Part shown: positions 17,847-26,870 of the stretch, in pieces | Position numbering within the stretch: position 1 is the stretch's first letter | How the letters are laid out: each line of letters starts with the position of its first letter | DNA from: CASICS01 sp045564455 | GTDB taxonomy: Bacteria > Pseudomonadota > Gammaproteobacteria > Magnimaribacterales > AG-339-G14 | Length of the DNA: 64,000 nt | Direction of reading: 5' to 3' | Assembly (NCBI GenBank): GCA_045564455.1 | Contig: JBJLHG010000002.1 | Span: forward strand, 186,001 to 250,000 | Position numbers and translations under genes: made by a program | Notes under the pieces: generated by a model | Database searches by the model: none | Told to the model about the DNA's origin: nothing | Seen by the model: only the letters and a program-made list of their open reading frames with translations

Positions 17847-18947
17847 TCATAATCTCATTGGCATGATTACATGAATTAGGCCTTCATCATCTACGTTTTT
17901 AATTAAACATGAGTTTTCTGAACCGTAGAATACGAATTCAACATCTTTTTTTGAAATTACTGCTAAAGAATCTTGGACATAAGAGATATTAAACCCAATT
18001 TCAAATGAATCTCCTTTGTATTTTACTGGCACCTCTTCTTCTGCGCTTTCCTTGCTTGGATTATTAGCACAGATCTTTAAATTATCTGGTTCTAATATAA
18101 ATTTTACTCCTCTATACTTTTCATTAGACAATACCGAAGCTCTGTTTAAAGCAGTTTGGACTAATGTTTTTTCTACTACTAACTTCTGTTCGTCTCCTGA
18201 AGGAAATACTTTTTGATAATCTGGATAGCTTCCTTCTATTAATTTGGAAATAAAAGAAAAATTATCAGAAAAAACTTTAAGCTGATTTGAATTGAATGAA
18301 ATGCTTACGTTCTCAGGATACAAAGATAAAAGTTTTTGCATTTCTAAGGCTGACTTTCTAGGAATAATTACCTTATCTTCAGTAAAATCTGTCTTTATAT
18401 CACAGGAAGACCAAGCAAGTCTGTGGCCATCTGTAGCCACTATATTTATTTTTGAAGGGGAAACTTCTAGTAAAATTCCGTTCAAATAATACCTTACATC
18501 CTGAGAAGCCATTGCAAATGCAGTATTTTCAATCAAAGATGCAATTTCTTTGCCTGGTAAAGCTACTTCTAGATCAAAATCTTGTTGCTCTATCACCGGA
18601 AAATCTCCAACAGGCAATGTTGAAAAATCAGCAAAGAATTTTAAAGCGCTTATTTCTAATTGATTCTCTATTAATTCAAAGGTTAAAACTGTATCTTCGG
18701 GAACAGACCGAATTAAATCAGCTAACTTTCTAGCAGAAACTGTAGTTTCCCCAGGAGTTTCTATTTTTAGATTATCTATTACGAAAGTAAGCTCAATCTC
18801 CAAGTCAGTTGCAACTAAAACTAGTTTATTGTCTTCTGCTTTTAATAAGATATTAGACAACACTGGAATAGACTGTCTTTTTTCTGCAACCGAGGATACA
18901 AGAGTAAGCGGCTCAGATATCTCTTTTTTTTCTACTGTAAATTTCAT
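17847..18947 (-). CDS. dnaN: DNA polymerase III beta sliding clamp
   Basis: Ring-shaped processivity factor, 366 residues in three clamp domains. Recognised from MKFTVEKKEISEPLTLVSSV, LSNILLKAED, ATDLEIEL, VATDGHRLAWSS and the C-terminal hydrophobic-pocket ending VIMPMRL. The start codon overlaps the dnaA stop by one base, so the two genes are coupled. Confidence 0.97.
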   Translation of the reverse strand: MKFTVEKKEISEPLTLVSSVAEKRQSIPVLSNILLKAEDNKLVLVATDLEIELTFVIDNLKIETPGETTVSARKLADLIRSVPEDTVLTFELIENQLEISALKFFADFSTLPVGDFPVIEQQDFDLEVALPGKEIASLIENTAFAMASQDVRYYLNGILLEVSPSKINIVATDGHRLAWSSCDIKTDFTEDKVIIPRKSALEMQKLLSLYPENVSISFNSNQLKVFSDNFSFISKLIEGSYPDYQKVFPSGDEQKLVVEKTLVQTALNRASVLSNEKYRGVKFILEPDNLKICANNPSKESAEEEVPVKYKGDSFEIGFNISYVQDSLAVISKKDVEFVFYGSENSCLIKNVDDEGLIHVIMPMRL

Positions 18948-20278
18948 TATGCTGTTAATGCTCTCACTAGTTTTTTGTAATCTTCTTCTATGCCGCTATC
19001 CTCTTCTCTAAGAGCTAAAATCCTTCTACAGGCATGAAGGACAGTAGTGTGGTCTCTCCCTCCGAAGGATTCACCTATTTCTGGCAAACTATGATTTGTG
19101 AGTTCTTTTGCTAAACTCATCGAAAGCTGCCTAGGTCTTGCCAGAGATCTGTTTCTTTTGCTCGATAAAAGATCAGAAAGCTTAATGTTATAGTAATCTG
19201 AAACTGTTTTTTGAATATTATCTATGCTTATTTGTCTAGCTTGAATAGCTAGAAGGTCCTTTAAAGACTCTTTAATTAAATTAACGTCAATAGGCCTATT
19301 CGTGAATTTAGAATTTGCTCCTACTCTTTTTAGCGAGCCCTCTAATTCTCTTACATTTGATCTTATTTTTTGAGCAATGTAAAAAGCACTATCTTGAGGA
19401 AGGTCTATACCCATTTCTTCGGACTTGCTTAAAAGAATAGCCACTCTTGTTTCTAATTCAGGAGGTTCAATTATTACGGGCAGTCCCCAGCCAAGTCTTG
19501 ATTTAAGCCTTTCTTCTAAACCGTTTATTTCTTTAGGGTATCTGTCACAGGTCAATATCATTTGTTGGCCTCCTTCTAGTAAAGAATTAAAGGTGTGAAA
19601 TAATTCTTCTTGAGATTGCTCTTTTCCAGCGAAAAACTGAATATCATCTATTAGCAGAGCATCTACTGATCTGTAAAAATTCTTAAATTCATTTATTGCT
19701 CCGAGCTGCAAAGATTTAACCATATCCCCTACAAACCTCTCAGAGTGTACGTAAACTATTTTTTTTGTTAGATCTTGTTGTTTTAACTTATTTCCAACTG
19801 CATGCATTAAATGAGTTTTACCTAAACCTACACCGCCGTATATAAATAGAGGGTTGTATGCATTATCTGGCATTTCAGCTATTTGTTTTGCAGCTGCTAA
19901 AGCAACATTATTAGATTTTCCCTCTACAAAAGTATCGAAGGTAAAGTTATCTACAAGAGTATTCTCTTTATTTGCAAATAACGAAGTTGAATTTTTTTTA
20001 TTCTCCTTTAAATTCAGTATTTTATGAGTATTTTCTAATTCGTAAATAACTGAAAAATTATCGCTTCCACTCGCTTTTTCTAAGTGATTTCTAAACTCAG
20101 TATCCAGGTTAACCCTGACATGCTCTTTAATAAAATCATTTGGAGCCAAAACGTAAAAAGTTTTTAGGCCATTAAGCCCCTTAATCTCATCAAACTCCAG
20201 AGGATTAATCCAAGTTGCATATTCTTCAGCTGAAAGTGAAGATTCAAAACTTTTCTTACATTTATTCCAAATTTGCAA
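18947..20278 (-). CDS. dnaA: Chromosomal replication initiator DnaA
   Basis: AAA+ ATPase that binds and opens oriC. The 443-residue protein has the N-terminal DnaB-interaction domain (WNKCKKSFESSLS), a short linker, the AAA+ domain with GGVGLGKTHLMHA and DALLIDDIQFFAGK, sensor regions (RLKSRLGWG), and domain IV with the DnaA-box motif GGRDHTTVLHACR. It reads away from the 164-base gap that carries two DnaA boxes. Confidence 0.97.
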   Translation of the reverse strand: MQIWNKCKKSFESSLSAEEYATWINPLEFDEIKGLNGLKTFYVLAPNDFIKEHVRVNLDTEFRNHLEKASGSDNFSVIYELENTHKILNLKENKKNSTSLFANKENTLVDNFTFDTFVEGKSNNVALAAAKQIAEMPDNAYNPLFIYGGVGLGKTHLMHAVGNKLKQQDLTKKIVYVHSERFVGDMVKSLQLGAINEFKNFYRSVDALLIDDIQFFAGKEQSQEELFHTFNSLLEGGQQMILTCDRYPKEINGLEERLKSRLGWGLPVIIEPPELETRVAILLSKSEEMGIDLPQDSAFYIAQKIRSNVRELEGSLKRVGANSKFTNRPIDVNLIKESLKDLLAIQARQISIDNIQKTVSDYYNIKLSDLLSSKRNRSLARPRQLSMSLAKELTNHSLPEIGESFGGRDHTTVLHACRRILALREEDSGIEEDYKKLVRALTA

Positions 20279-20442
20279 ATTTTTCTCCTAAAATATATGA
20301 ATTAAAATATTAATCGGTTTTTTTAAACTTATCCACAGGATATCCATTATATAAGCTGTGGATAAAGTGTATATAACTATATATATATTGTTTGATTTTT
20401 TCTTAAAACACTATAATATCAGCAACTCAAATTTAATTAGAA
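20279..20442. other. Probable oriC: dnaA-rpmH intergenic region with paired DnaA boxes
   Basis: A 164-base AT-rich gap between divergent dnaA and rpmH. It holds two perfect DnaA boxes in inverted orientation: TTATCCACA at 20329-20337 and TGTGGATAA at 20357-20365, separated by 19 bases. An alternating AT stretch around 20370-20389 could serve as the unwinding element. The flanking genes match the Pseudomonas-type origin neighbourhood. No GATC cluster is seen. Origin function is inferred. Confidence 0.65.
20388..20417 (+). promoter_or_regulatory. rpmH: Likely rpmH promoter
   Basis: TTGTTT at 20388-20393 and a perfect TATAAT at 20412-20417 with an 18-base spacer, placed 25 bases before the rpmH start. 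It would drive rpmH-rnpA-yidD-yidC. Confidence 0.5.
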
Positions 20443-20577
20443 ATGAAAAGAACTTATCAGCCAAGCAAAATCAAGCGTAAAAGGACCCATGGCTTTAGAA
20501 AAAGGGCCTCTACACTTGGCGGTCAGGCCGTTCTTAAAAGACGAAGAGCTAAAGGAAGAAAATCTTTAGCTGTTTAG
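20443..20577 (+). CDS. rpmH: 50S ribosomal protein L34
   Basis: A 44-residue, strongly basic protein beginning MKRTYQPSKIKRKRTHGFRK and ending RRAKGRKSLAV, the invariant L34 pattern with HGFR. It is the first rightward gene after the probable origin and is followed after 4 bases by rnpA, the universal rpmH-rnpA pair. Confidence 0.97.
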   Translation: MKRTYQPSKIKRKRTHGFRKRASTLGGQAVLKRRRAKGRKSLAV

Positions 20578-20581
20578 CCAC

Positions 20582-20920
20582 TTGGATTTAAAACCTCTCA
20601 AAGGTGAAGAAACCTTTAAATCAATTTTCGACAACAAATCAGAGACAATATCTAATGGTTATTTCAGGGTTGTACTGGCTGAAAGTCATTCTGATGAAAT
20701 TTTTTATGGGTTTATTCTTCCAAAAAAGTACCTCAAGCTTGCGGTTAATAGAAACTACTTAAGAAGATATTTTAAAGAAGTTTTAAGAAATATTAATTCA
20801 GCCAAAGGATTTAAAATTATCTTTATGATTAAATCAAACGTAAACCCTTTTTTAAAAGTAGAAGCAAAAAAAATTATCGAAGAATTAAAAACAAAGATAG
20901 AATTGTCACTTAAAAATTAG
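20582..20920 (+). CDS. rnpA: Ribonuclease P protein component
   Basis: Protein cofactor of RNase P for tRNA 5' maturation. The 112-residue sequence is divergent but keeps the RNR-type motif AVNRNYLRRYFKEVLR and the preceding FILPKKY strand. Start is TTG, 4 bases after rpmH. Identification rests on the motif and the rpmH-rnpA-yidD-yidC order. Confidence 0.9.
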   Translation: MDLKPLKGEETFKSIFDNKSETISNGYFRVVLAESHSDEIFYGFILPKKYLKLAVNRNYLRRYFKEVLRNINSAKGFKIIFMIKSNVNPFLKVEAKKIIEELKTKIELSLKN

Positions 20921-20938
20921 ATCCTGGAGTTAGAAAAG

Positions 20939-21181
20939 TTGAAAAAAAAACTTAGCAATTTAATGAAGAAAAGTTTGGTTTGTTTAATCAAATTTTATCA
21001 ATATTTTATAAGTCCTTTAATAGGGCCTTCCTGCAGATTTCAACCTACTTGCAGTTCATACTTTATAGAAAGCATAGAGAAACATGGTCTAAAAAAAGGA
21101 ACATCCTTAGGAGTCAAGAGGATTTCAAAGTGCCACCCCTGGGGAGGTCACGGTGTGGATTTAGTACCAGACAAGGAATAA
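20939..21181 (+). CDS. yidD: Membrane protein insertion efficiency factor YidD
   Basis: An 80-residue peripheral membrane protein with the family signature: IKFYQYFISPLIGPSCRFQP, TCSSYFIESIEKHG and a late CHPWGGHGVD. Three conserved cysteines are present. Start is TTG. It sits between rnpA and yidC, 4 bases before the latter, and is thought to help YidC-dependent insertion. Confidence 0.93.
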   Translation: MKKKLSNLMKKSLVCLIKFYQYFISPLIGPSCRFQPTCSSYFIESIEKHGLKKGTSLGVKRISKCHPWGGHGVDLVPDKE

Positions 21182-21185
21182 AATT

Positions 21186-22826
21186 ATGGAAAATTTTCAA
21201 AGGTATTTTTTAATATTCTCAATAATGATATTTAGTTATTTTTTAATAATTAGATGGGATCCTCCGAGAAATGAATCAACAGAAATAAATAATGACACAT
21301 TATTAAATGATAGTGAGTACTTACAATCAAATGAGGCCATAGTAAATAATGAGAGCTTTGCTGACGCTTTAATATCAACTCCTAATAACTGTGAAAATAT
21401 AGACTCAGAAAAAATTGATACGGACAATTGGTCTCTGACTATTGATCTAAACAATGGCGAATTTTTAAAGGCTGAATTAAAAAAATTTCCAACTGAAATT
21501 GATTCTGAAAACGGAAAAATATTGTTCAATAAATGTGGGCCCGAGAAATATTCTCAAAAAAGTGGTTTTGAGTTTTTAGATAGATCTTTAAAATTCGCTG
21601 AAAATAATTTTTACATTAAAGAAAATTTTTTTTCTAATGATAAGAGAATTATTGTTCTAGAAAAGAAAGAAAACAATTTTATTTTCAAAAAGAAATTAAG
21701 CTTTTCTAATGTAGATTATTTTATAGACGTTGAAGACTCAATTCTTAACAATTCATCGTCTTCTCTGACATTAGCGCCTTTCTCAAAAATTGACAGGTCT
21801 GAAGTAGACCTTTCAGGTAGTAACTCCATTTTCGATCCTGCAAGTTTTGCTTATCTAGGTCCAGCTTTCCAAACATCGTCGGAGAACTATGAAAAGGTTT
21901 CTTTTAACGATATTGAAGAAGATAGCTTTAGAGAAGTTTCAGATAAAGGCTGGATTTCAATGATTGAACATTATTTTATTACCGCGATCATTCCAGTCCA
22001 GGGAGATAATTTAATTTATCAAGCAAAAAGAAACTCAAAACTGGACACTTATTCTGCTGGGGTTGTGGGAGCTACAGAAGCCCTGCTTCCTGGAAATTCT
22101 AGAACATTTAATCAAAAGGTATATTTTGGACCTAAAGTTAAACAAGAATTGCTTAAAACACATCCAGACCTTGATTTAGCTATAGATTATGGCTGGTTGT
22201 GGTGGATTGGACAGCCAATGTATGCTGCTATGAAAGCTTTTCACGCTATTACGGGTAATTGGGGATGGTCCATAGTCCTTGTTACTATTTTAATAAAACT
22301 GCTTTTATGGCCCCTTTCAATGGTTTCTTATAGAAATATGGGAAAAATGAGAGCCGTGCAGCCAAAAATGCAGGAGATACAACAAAGATACGCAGACGAT
22401 CGTCAGGCTCTTTCAAAGGCAATGATGGATTTATACAAAAAAGAGAAAGTTAACCCTGCTTTGGGCTGTTTGCCTATGTTAATGCAAATGCCCTTCTTTT
22501 TGGCTTTTTATTGGGTGTTAATTGAAACTGTAGAGCTTAAATATGCTCCTTTCTTGTTCTGGATAACAGATTTATCCACAAGAGATCCTTTATTCATTCT
22601 GCCAATCCTAAATATGGCTGCTATGTGGGGGATGCAACAACTTCAGCCGCAGCCTGTGGGGGCTGATCCTATTCAAGCAAATGTATTTAAGTATATGCCG
22701 TTAATCTTTGGCGTAATGTTCGCTTTGTTTCCAGCAGGATTAGTTTTATATTGGTTTTTAAACTCTCTAATATCTGCTGTTCAAATGGTATTACATGGCC
22801 CAAAGAGAGAGAAAGCTTCAAGCTAG
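21186..22826 (+). CDS. yidC: Membrane protein insertase YidC
   Basis: Inserts and folds inner-membrane proteins, alone or with Sec. The 546 residues show an N-terminal helix (about 6-24), a periplasmic beta domain (about 60-320, divergent and serine/asparagine-rich at its start), then the conserved C-terminal five-helix core with WSIVLVTILIKLLLWPLS, the cytoplasmic coiled region MRAVQPKMQEIQQRY, and NPALGCLPMLMQMPFFLAFY. Length is typical of the gammaproteobacterial form. Confidence 0.96.
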   Translation: MENFQRYFLIFSIMIFSYFLIIRWDPPRNESTEINNDTLLNDSEYLQSNEAIVNNESFADALISTPNNCENIDSEKIDTDNWSLTIDLNNGEFLKAELKKFPTEIDSENGKILFNKCGPEKYSQKSGFEFLDRSLKFAENNFYIKENFFSNDKRIIVLEKKENNFIFKKKLSFSNVDYFIDVEDSILNNSSSSLTLAPFSKIDRSEVDLSGSNSIFDPASFAYLGPAFQTSSENYEKVSFNDIEEDSFREVSDKGWISMIEHYFITAIIPVQGDNLIYQAKRNSKLDTYSAGVVGATEALLPGNSRTFNQKVYFGPKVKQELLKTHPDLDLAIDYGWLWWIGQPMYAAMKAFHAITGNWGWSIVLVTILIKLLLWPLSMVSYRNMGKMRAVQPKMQEIQQRYADDRQALSKAMMDLYKKEKVNPALGCLPMLMQMPFFLAFYWVLIETVELKYAPFLFWITDLSTRDPLFILPILNMAAMWGMQQLQPQPVGADPIQANVFKYMPLIFGVMFALFPAGLVLYWFLNSLISAVQMVLHGPKREKASS

Positions 22827-22832
22827 CTAATT

Positions 22833-24140
22833 TTGATCGGCATAGATGACACTATAGTTGCATGTTCAACGCCTCCTGGAATTGGGGCCATTTCCTGCAT
22901 TAGAGTATCTGGCCCCAGCTCATCTAGCATTTTTAAAAAAATAACTAATAAAAAGTTTTTACATCTTTGTGTAAGCGTATCCAATATTCAATTAGAAGAG
23001 GATATAGATGAGAAGTGTGTGCTTACTTCTTATAAAAAACCTAACTCTTATACAGGAGAAGATTCTTTTGAGATTTCATGTCACGGCAATCCTTTAATAG
23101 TAGATTTATTGATTAAGAAAATTATAGAAATGGGTTGCAGATCCGCTGAACCTGGTGAGTTTACCATGCGTTCTTTTCTTAACAATAAAATAGGGCTTAT
23201 AGAGGCTGAAGCTGTATCTGATTTAATACACGCAGAATCTATTAGAAAGCTAAAAGCCGTTGGCAAATCATTAAAGGGAGAGTTTACTAAAAAGGTAGAC
23301 GAAATAATTTTAGAACTAAGAGAGATAAGAACCAAAGTAGAAAGTGAGATCGATTTTAACGATCAGGACATTAAACTTAACAAAGAAGAACTTGTCAGCA
23401 AATTAGACGATTTTAAGATCAATCTAGAAGAATTTGTGAGCTTAACTCAAGATGCGGTCTACTTCAATGAAGGCATAAAAACCGTTATTACTGGCCCCCC
23501 AAACGCAGGCAAATCTAGTTTAATGAACTATTTAACAAAGAATGATACCTCTATTGTCTCTGAAAAATCAGGAACAACTAGAGATTTGATTACAAGATCA
23601 GTTAAAATCGGTCAATTTCTTTTTAAATTTTATGATACAGCAGGAATTTTAGATAGCACTGAAGACTTGATAGAGCTTGAAGGTATATCTAAGGCTGAAA
23701 AAGCGCTTTTGAATTGTGATTTAGTCATAGAGATGGTTGATTGTTCGCAGCTGGATTACAAGAAAGATTATCCGGGGAAAAAGAGCCTAAGAATAATTAA
23801 CAAAACAGATCTTTCTGATGAATCAACAGAAGCAGACATAAGAATTTCCTTAAAAACTGGAAAGAATACTGAGATTCTTAACGAAACCCTTATAAAAGCT
23901 GCTTTTTCCTCAAAGAATCCCAGTATTGATGGTTTTTCTGCTAGGACAAGACATCTGATGTTGCTAAAAGATTGTCTAGAGTCGCTTTATGAAACTAAAG
24001 AATTAAATTTAGATGATTCGTTAGAGTTGGTAGCGGAACATTTAAGAGTCTGCAGTGATATTTTGGGACAAATTAAAGATCCATATTCGTCAGATGACTT
24101 GCTGGGAAATATATTCTCTACTTTTTGTATAGGCAAATAA
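22833..24140 (+). CDS. mnmE: tRNA modification GTPase MnmE
   Basis: With MnmG it installs the (carboxymethyl)aminomethyl group on uridine-34 of certain tRNAs. The 435-residue protein has the N-terminal folate-binding domain (DTIVACSTPPGIGAISCIRVSG), a helical domain, an inserted G domain with GPPNAGKSSLMN, SGTTRD, DTAG and NKTD, and the invariant C-terminal FCIGK with the catalytic cysteine. The start is TTG, 6 bases after yidC. A 256-base gap separates it from mnmG. Confidence 0.96.
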   Translation: MIGIDDTIVACSTPPGIGAISCIRVSGPSSSSIFKKITNKKFLHLCVSVSNIQLEEDIDEKCVLTSYKKPNSYTGEDSFEISCHGNPLIVDLLIKKIIEMGCRSAEPGEFTMRSFLNNKIGLIEAEAVSDLIHAESIRKLKAVGKSLKGEFTKKVDEIILELREIRTKVESEIDFNDQDIKLNKEELVSKLDDFKINLEEFVSLTQDAVYFNEGIKTVITGPPNAGKSSLMNYLTKNDTSIVSEKSGTTRDLITRSVKIGQFLFKFYDTAGILDSTEDLIELEGISKAEKALLNCDLVIEMVDCSQLDYKKDYPGKKSLRIINKTDLSDESTEADIRISLKTGKNTEILNETLIKAAFSSKNPSIDGFSARTRHLMLLKDCLESLYETKELNLDDSLELVAEHLRVCSDILGQIKDPYSSDDLLGNIFSTFCIGK

Positions 24141-24396
24141 CTCTGTGTATTTATTGTAGATAAATAAGATATAAGCTGTTTGTATGTTTGGTCTTTTTTT
24201 TGACTTTAAAAAACATCAACAACTTATTACATGATGCTAACAAATTAAACCTTACTTAGTAACAGGGTTTTGATTAGCTAAGAGATCATTTATAGTTGCG
24301 TTCAGGGAGTTATTAACAGAAAAATCTCTCTCTAAAACAACAACAACAATATAAATATATATATAAATTAATATCAATATAATTAGTAATAAAGAT
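24141..24396. other. AT-rich intergenic region upstream of mnmG
   Basis: At 256 bases this is the longest gene-free stretch in the window. It holds TGTAGATAA at 24155-24163 (a DnaA box with one mismatch on the reverse strand), a T8 tract, a hairpin at 24247-24270 (AAACC/GGTTT around TTAC/GTAA) and a terminal run of AT dinucleotides from about 24350. The position matches oriC of enterics and vibrios, which lies upstream of mnmG (gidA). No convincing ORF or perfect DnaA box was found, so it may simply carry the mnmG promoter. Confidence 0.4.
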
Positions 24397-26283
24397 ATGA
24401 AATATGAAGTTATCGTAATCGGAGGCGGGCATGCTGGAACGGAGGCAGCTTACGCAAGTAGTCGATATGGCAAACTAACTTGTCTTGTTACTCAATCAAA
24501 AAAATCCATAGGTCAAATGTCTTGTAATCCGGCTATTGGAGGTATTGGAAAAAGTCATTTAGTTAGGGAAATAGATGCTATGGGAGGCCTCATGGCAGAT
24601 TGTGCTGATAAAGCAGGAATTCATTTTAGAGTGCTTAATTCCTCAAAGGGACCAGCTGTTAGAGCTACTAGATCTCAGGCTGATAGACAAATATATAGTA
24701 AATCTGTAAAGGACATTATTAGTAGTGAGCGCTTACTTACTACTGTAGAAGCAGAAGTTTTGGGTCTTCAGATAGTTAATGGAAAAGTTACGGGCGTAGA
24801 GCTTAGAGATGGTAAAAAAATTAATGGCACCAAAGTTATTTTAACTGCGGGAACATTCTTAAACGGTAAGTTATTTACAGGAGAAGAAACTTATTTAGGA
24901 GGAAGAATAGGAGAAAGACCTTCAATAAATTTAGCAGATAATTTGAATGAATTAGATATGGGAAAAGGAAGATTGAAAACAGGAACACCGCCTAGAATTC
25001 TCTCTAAATCAATCAATTGGTCGAAAACTACTGAGCAACCAGGAGACGATCCAAGACCTGTAATGTCGTTTTTAAATAGTCCAAATTCTCATCCTCAACA
25101 GGTAAGTTGCTTTCTTACGAGAACGAACGAAAGAACACACGAGATTATAAAAAAAGGAATAGATAAATCACCTATGTTTTCTGGAAAAATAGAAGGGATT
25201 GGTCCAAGATATTGCCCTTCAATAGAAGACAAAATATATAGATTTTCAGACAAGCCATCACACCAAATTTTTATAGAGCCGGAAGGGCTTAATTCTGAAT
25301 TAATTTATCCAAATGGAATTTCTACTAGTATGCCCGCAAGTATTCAAAAAGAAATGATTAACTCTATAGATGGTTTTGAAAAAGCAGAGATAGCTCAATA
25401 TGGATATGCGGTGGAATATGATTTTTTTGATCCAAGAGGGCTTAGACACACTCTTGAAACAAAAAAGATAGAAGGTTTATATTTTGCAGGTCAAATTAAC
25501 GGAACAACAGGTTATGAGGAAGCGGCAGCTCAAGGTTTAGCTGCTGGAGTCAATGCTTGTCTCTCCATTGATGAAAAAGATCCTTGGATATCAGGAAGAG
25601 ATAATAGCTACATAGGGGTTTTAATAGATGATTTGGTAACTTTAGGAACCAAAGAGCCTTACCGAATGTTTACAAGTAGAGCAGAACATAGATTAATTTT
25701 AAGAGAAGACAACGCCGATCAAAGATTGACGCCTGTAGGAAGAAAATTTGGCATAGTAAAAGATGAAAGATGGAAAAGCTTTGAAAACAAAATGAGCTTA
25801 ATAAAAAAAGAGAGAGAGAGGTTAGCAAATATAAAAGTAGATAAGAAAAATTTACCTAAATATGAAAATATCTCCAGAAAAAAAAGCTTAGAAAAAATAT
25901 CAGCACTAGAGGCACTAAGAAGGCCAGAGGTGAAATATGACGAGCTGTGCGATAAATTGGAAATTGAAAAGGCGGAAGATAGTATTTCATTGGACGTCGT
26001 AACACAGGAAAAATATTCGGGGTATATTTTTAGACAAGAGAAAGAAATAAGCAAAATACAAAAAAATGAAAATGCTCTAATTCCTGAAGCTATAAGCTAC
26101 GAAAAAATAAAAGGTCTTTCTAATGAATCAAAACAAAAGCTAATACAAGTAAAACCAAGAACTCTTGCTCATGCGCAGAGAATTCCCGGGTTGACTCCTG
26201 CAGCAATCTCATTATTGCTCGTGCATTTAAAAAAAACATCAGTCAGCAAAACAAAAAATGCTAATAAAAAAGCTACTAGATAG
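24397..26283 (+). CDS. mnmG: tRNA uridine-34 modification enzyme MnmG (GidA)
   Basis: FAD- and NADH-dependent partner of MnmE. The 628-residue protein starts with the FAD-binding VIVIGGGHAGTEAAYASSR, followed by SCNPAIGGIGKSHLVREIDA, the GxFLxG motif (GTFLNGKLF), RLKTGTPPR, and a C-terminal helical MnmE-binding domain. All signature stretches are intact. The 3' end overlaps rsmG by 26 bases. Confidence 0.97.
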   Translation: MKYEVIVIGGGHAGTEAAYASSRYGKLTCLVTQSKKSIGQMSCNPAIGGIGKSHLVREIDAMGGLMADCADKAGIHFRVLNSSKGPAVRATRSQADRQIYSKSVKDIISSERLLTTVEAEVLGLQIVNGKVTGVELRDGKKINGTKVILTAGTFLNGKLFTGEETYLGGRIGERPSINLADNLNELDMGKGRLKTGTPPRILSKSINWSKTTEQPGDDPRPVMSFLNSPNSHPQQVSCFLTRTNERTHEIIKKGIDKSPMFSGKIEGIGPRYCPSIEDKIYRFSDKPSHQIFIEPEGLNSELIYPNGISTSMPASIQKEMINSIDGFEKAEIAQYGYAVEYDFFDPRGLRHTLETKKIEGLYFAGQINGTTGYEEAAAQGLAAGVNACLSIDEKDPWISGRDNSYIGVLIDDLVTLGTKEPYRMFTSRAEHRLILREDNADQRLTPVGRKFGIVKDERWKSFENKMSLIKKERERLANIKVDKKNLPKYENISRKKSLEKISALEALRRPEVKYDELCDKLEIEKAEDSISLDVVTQEKYSGYIFRQEKEISKIQKNENALIPEAISYEKIKGLSNESKQKLIQVKPRTLAHAQRIPGLTPAAISLLLVHLKKTSVSKTKNANKKATR

Positions 26284-26860
26284 CTCAGGGCTGAAACTTC
26301 AGAAAACCACACTAGAAGACCTGGAAAAATATTTAGACTTGCTCTCTAAATGGAACAAAACCAGAAATTTGGTTTCAAGAAATCTGAGCAAAGTCGAATT
26401 AGCCGAGCAAGTCTTTGATTGCGTCTGTTTGTTTGAAGAAATAAAAGAAAATATGATTCTAGATGTGGGAAGCGGTGCAGGTCTGCCTGGAATGATAATA
26501 GCCATAATGGATCGAAAAAGAATGATAAGGCTTTTAGAGCCAAATCAAAAAAAAGTTTCATTTTTAAGGCACGTCCAAGCTGAGCTAGATTTAGAGAACA
26601 TTTTTATAGTAAAAGATAGGTTAGAGAACTGTAAAATTAGCCCGCAAGAGCTAATAGTGACTAGAGCCTTTGCCGAGCCGAATAAATTCTTAGAGATGCT
26701 GAGTATCGAGAATCATGAAGGGGGAAAGATCATAATGATGGTCTCGGAAAACACAGAAATAAAAAAAGCAGGCTGGATATCTAATTATAAAACTTCTCAA
26801 GCAGAAAAAACTCTAGAGAAAAAACGCGGTTTTTTGAATATTTTTCACAACAAAAACTGA
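26258..26860 (+). CDS. rsmG: 16S rRNA 7-methylguanosine methyltransferase RsmG
   Basis: Methylates G527 of 16S rRNA using S-adenosylmethionine. The 200-residue protein has WNKTRNLVSR, the SAM-binding LDVGSGAGLPGMIIA, the acidic LLEPNQKKVSFLRHV and VTRAFAEP. The mnmG-rsmG-parA-parB order is canonical. It begins inside the mnmG end. Confidence 0.94.
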   Translation: MLIKKLLDSSGLKLQKTTLEDLEKYLDLLSKWNKTRNLVSRNLSKVELAEQVFDCVCLFEEIKENMILDVGSGAGLPGMIIAIMDRKRMIRLLEPNQKKVSFLRHVQAELDLENIFIVKDRLENCKISPQELIVTRAFAEPNKFLEMLSIENHEGGKIIMMVSENTEIKKAGWISNYKTSQAEKTLEKKRGFLNIFHNKN

Positions 26861-26870
26861 TATAGTATTT

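Noticed and set aside
22572..22580. Perfect DnaA-box sequence inside yidC
   Set aside because: Single, in the coding sequence, with no neighbouring boxes. Could be a weak titration site, but nothing supports it.
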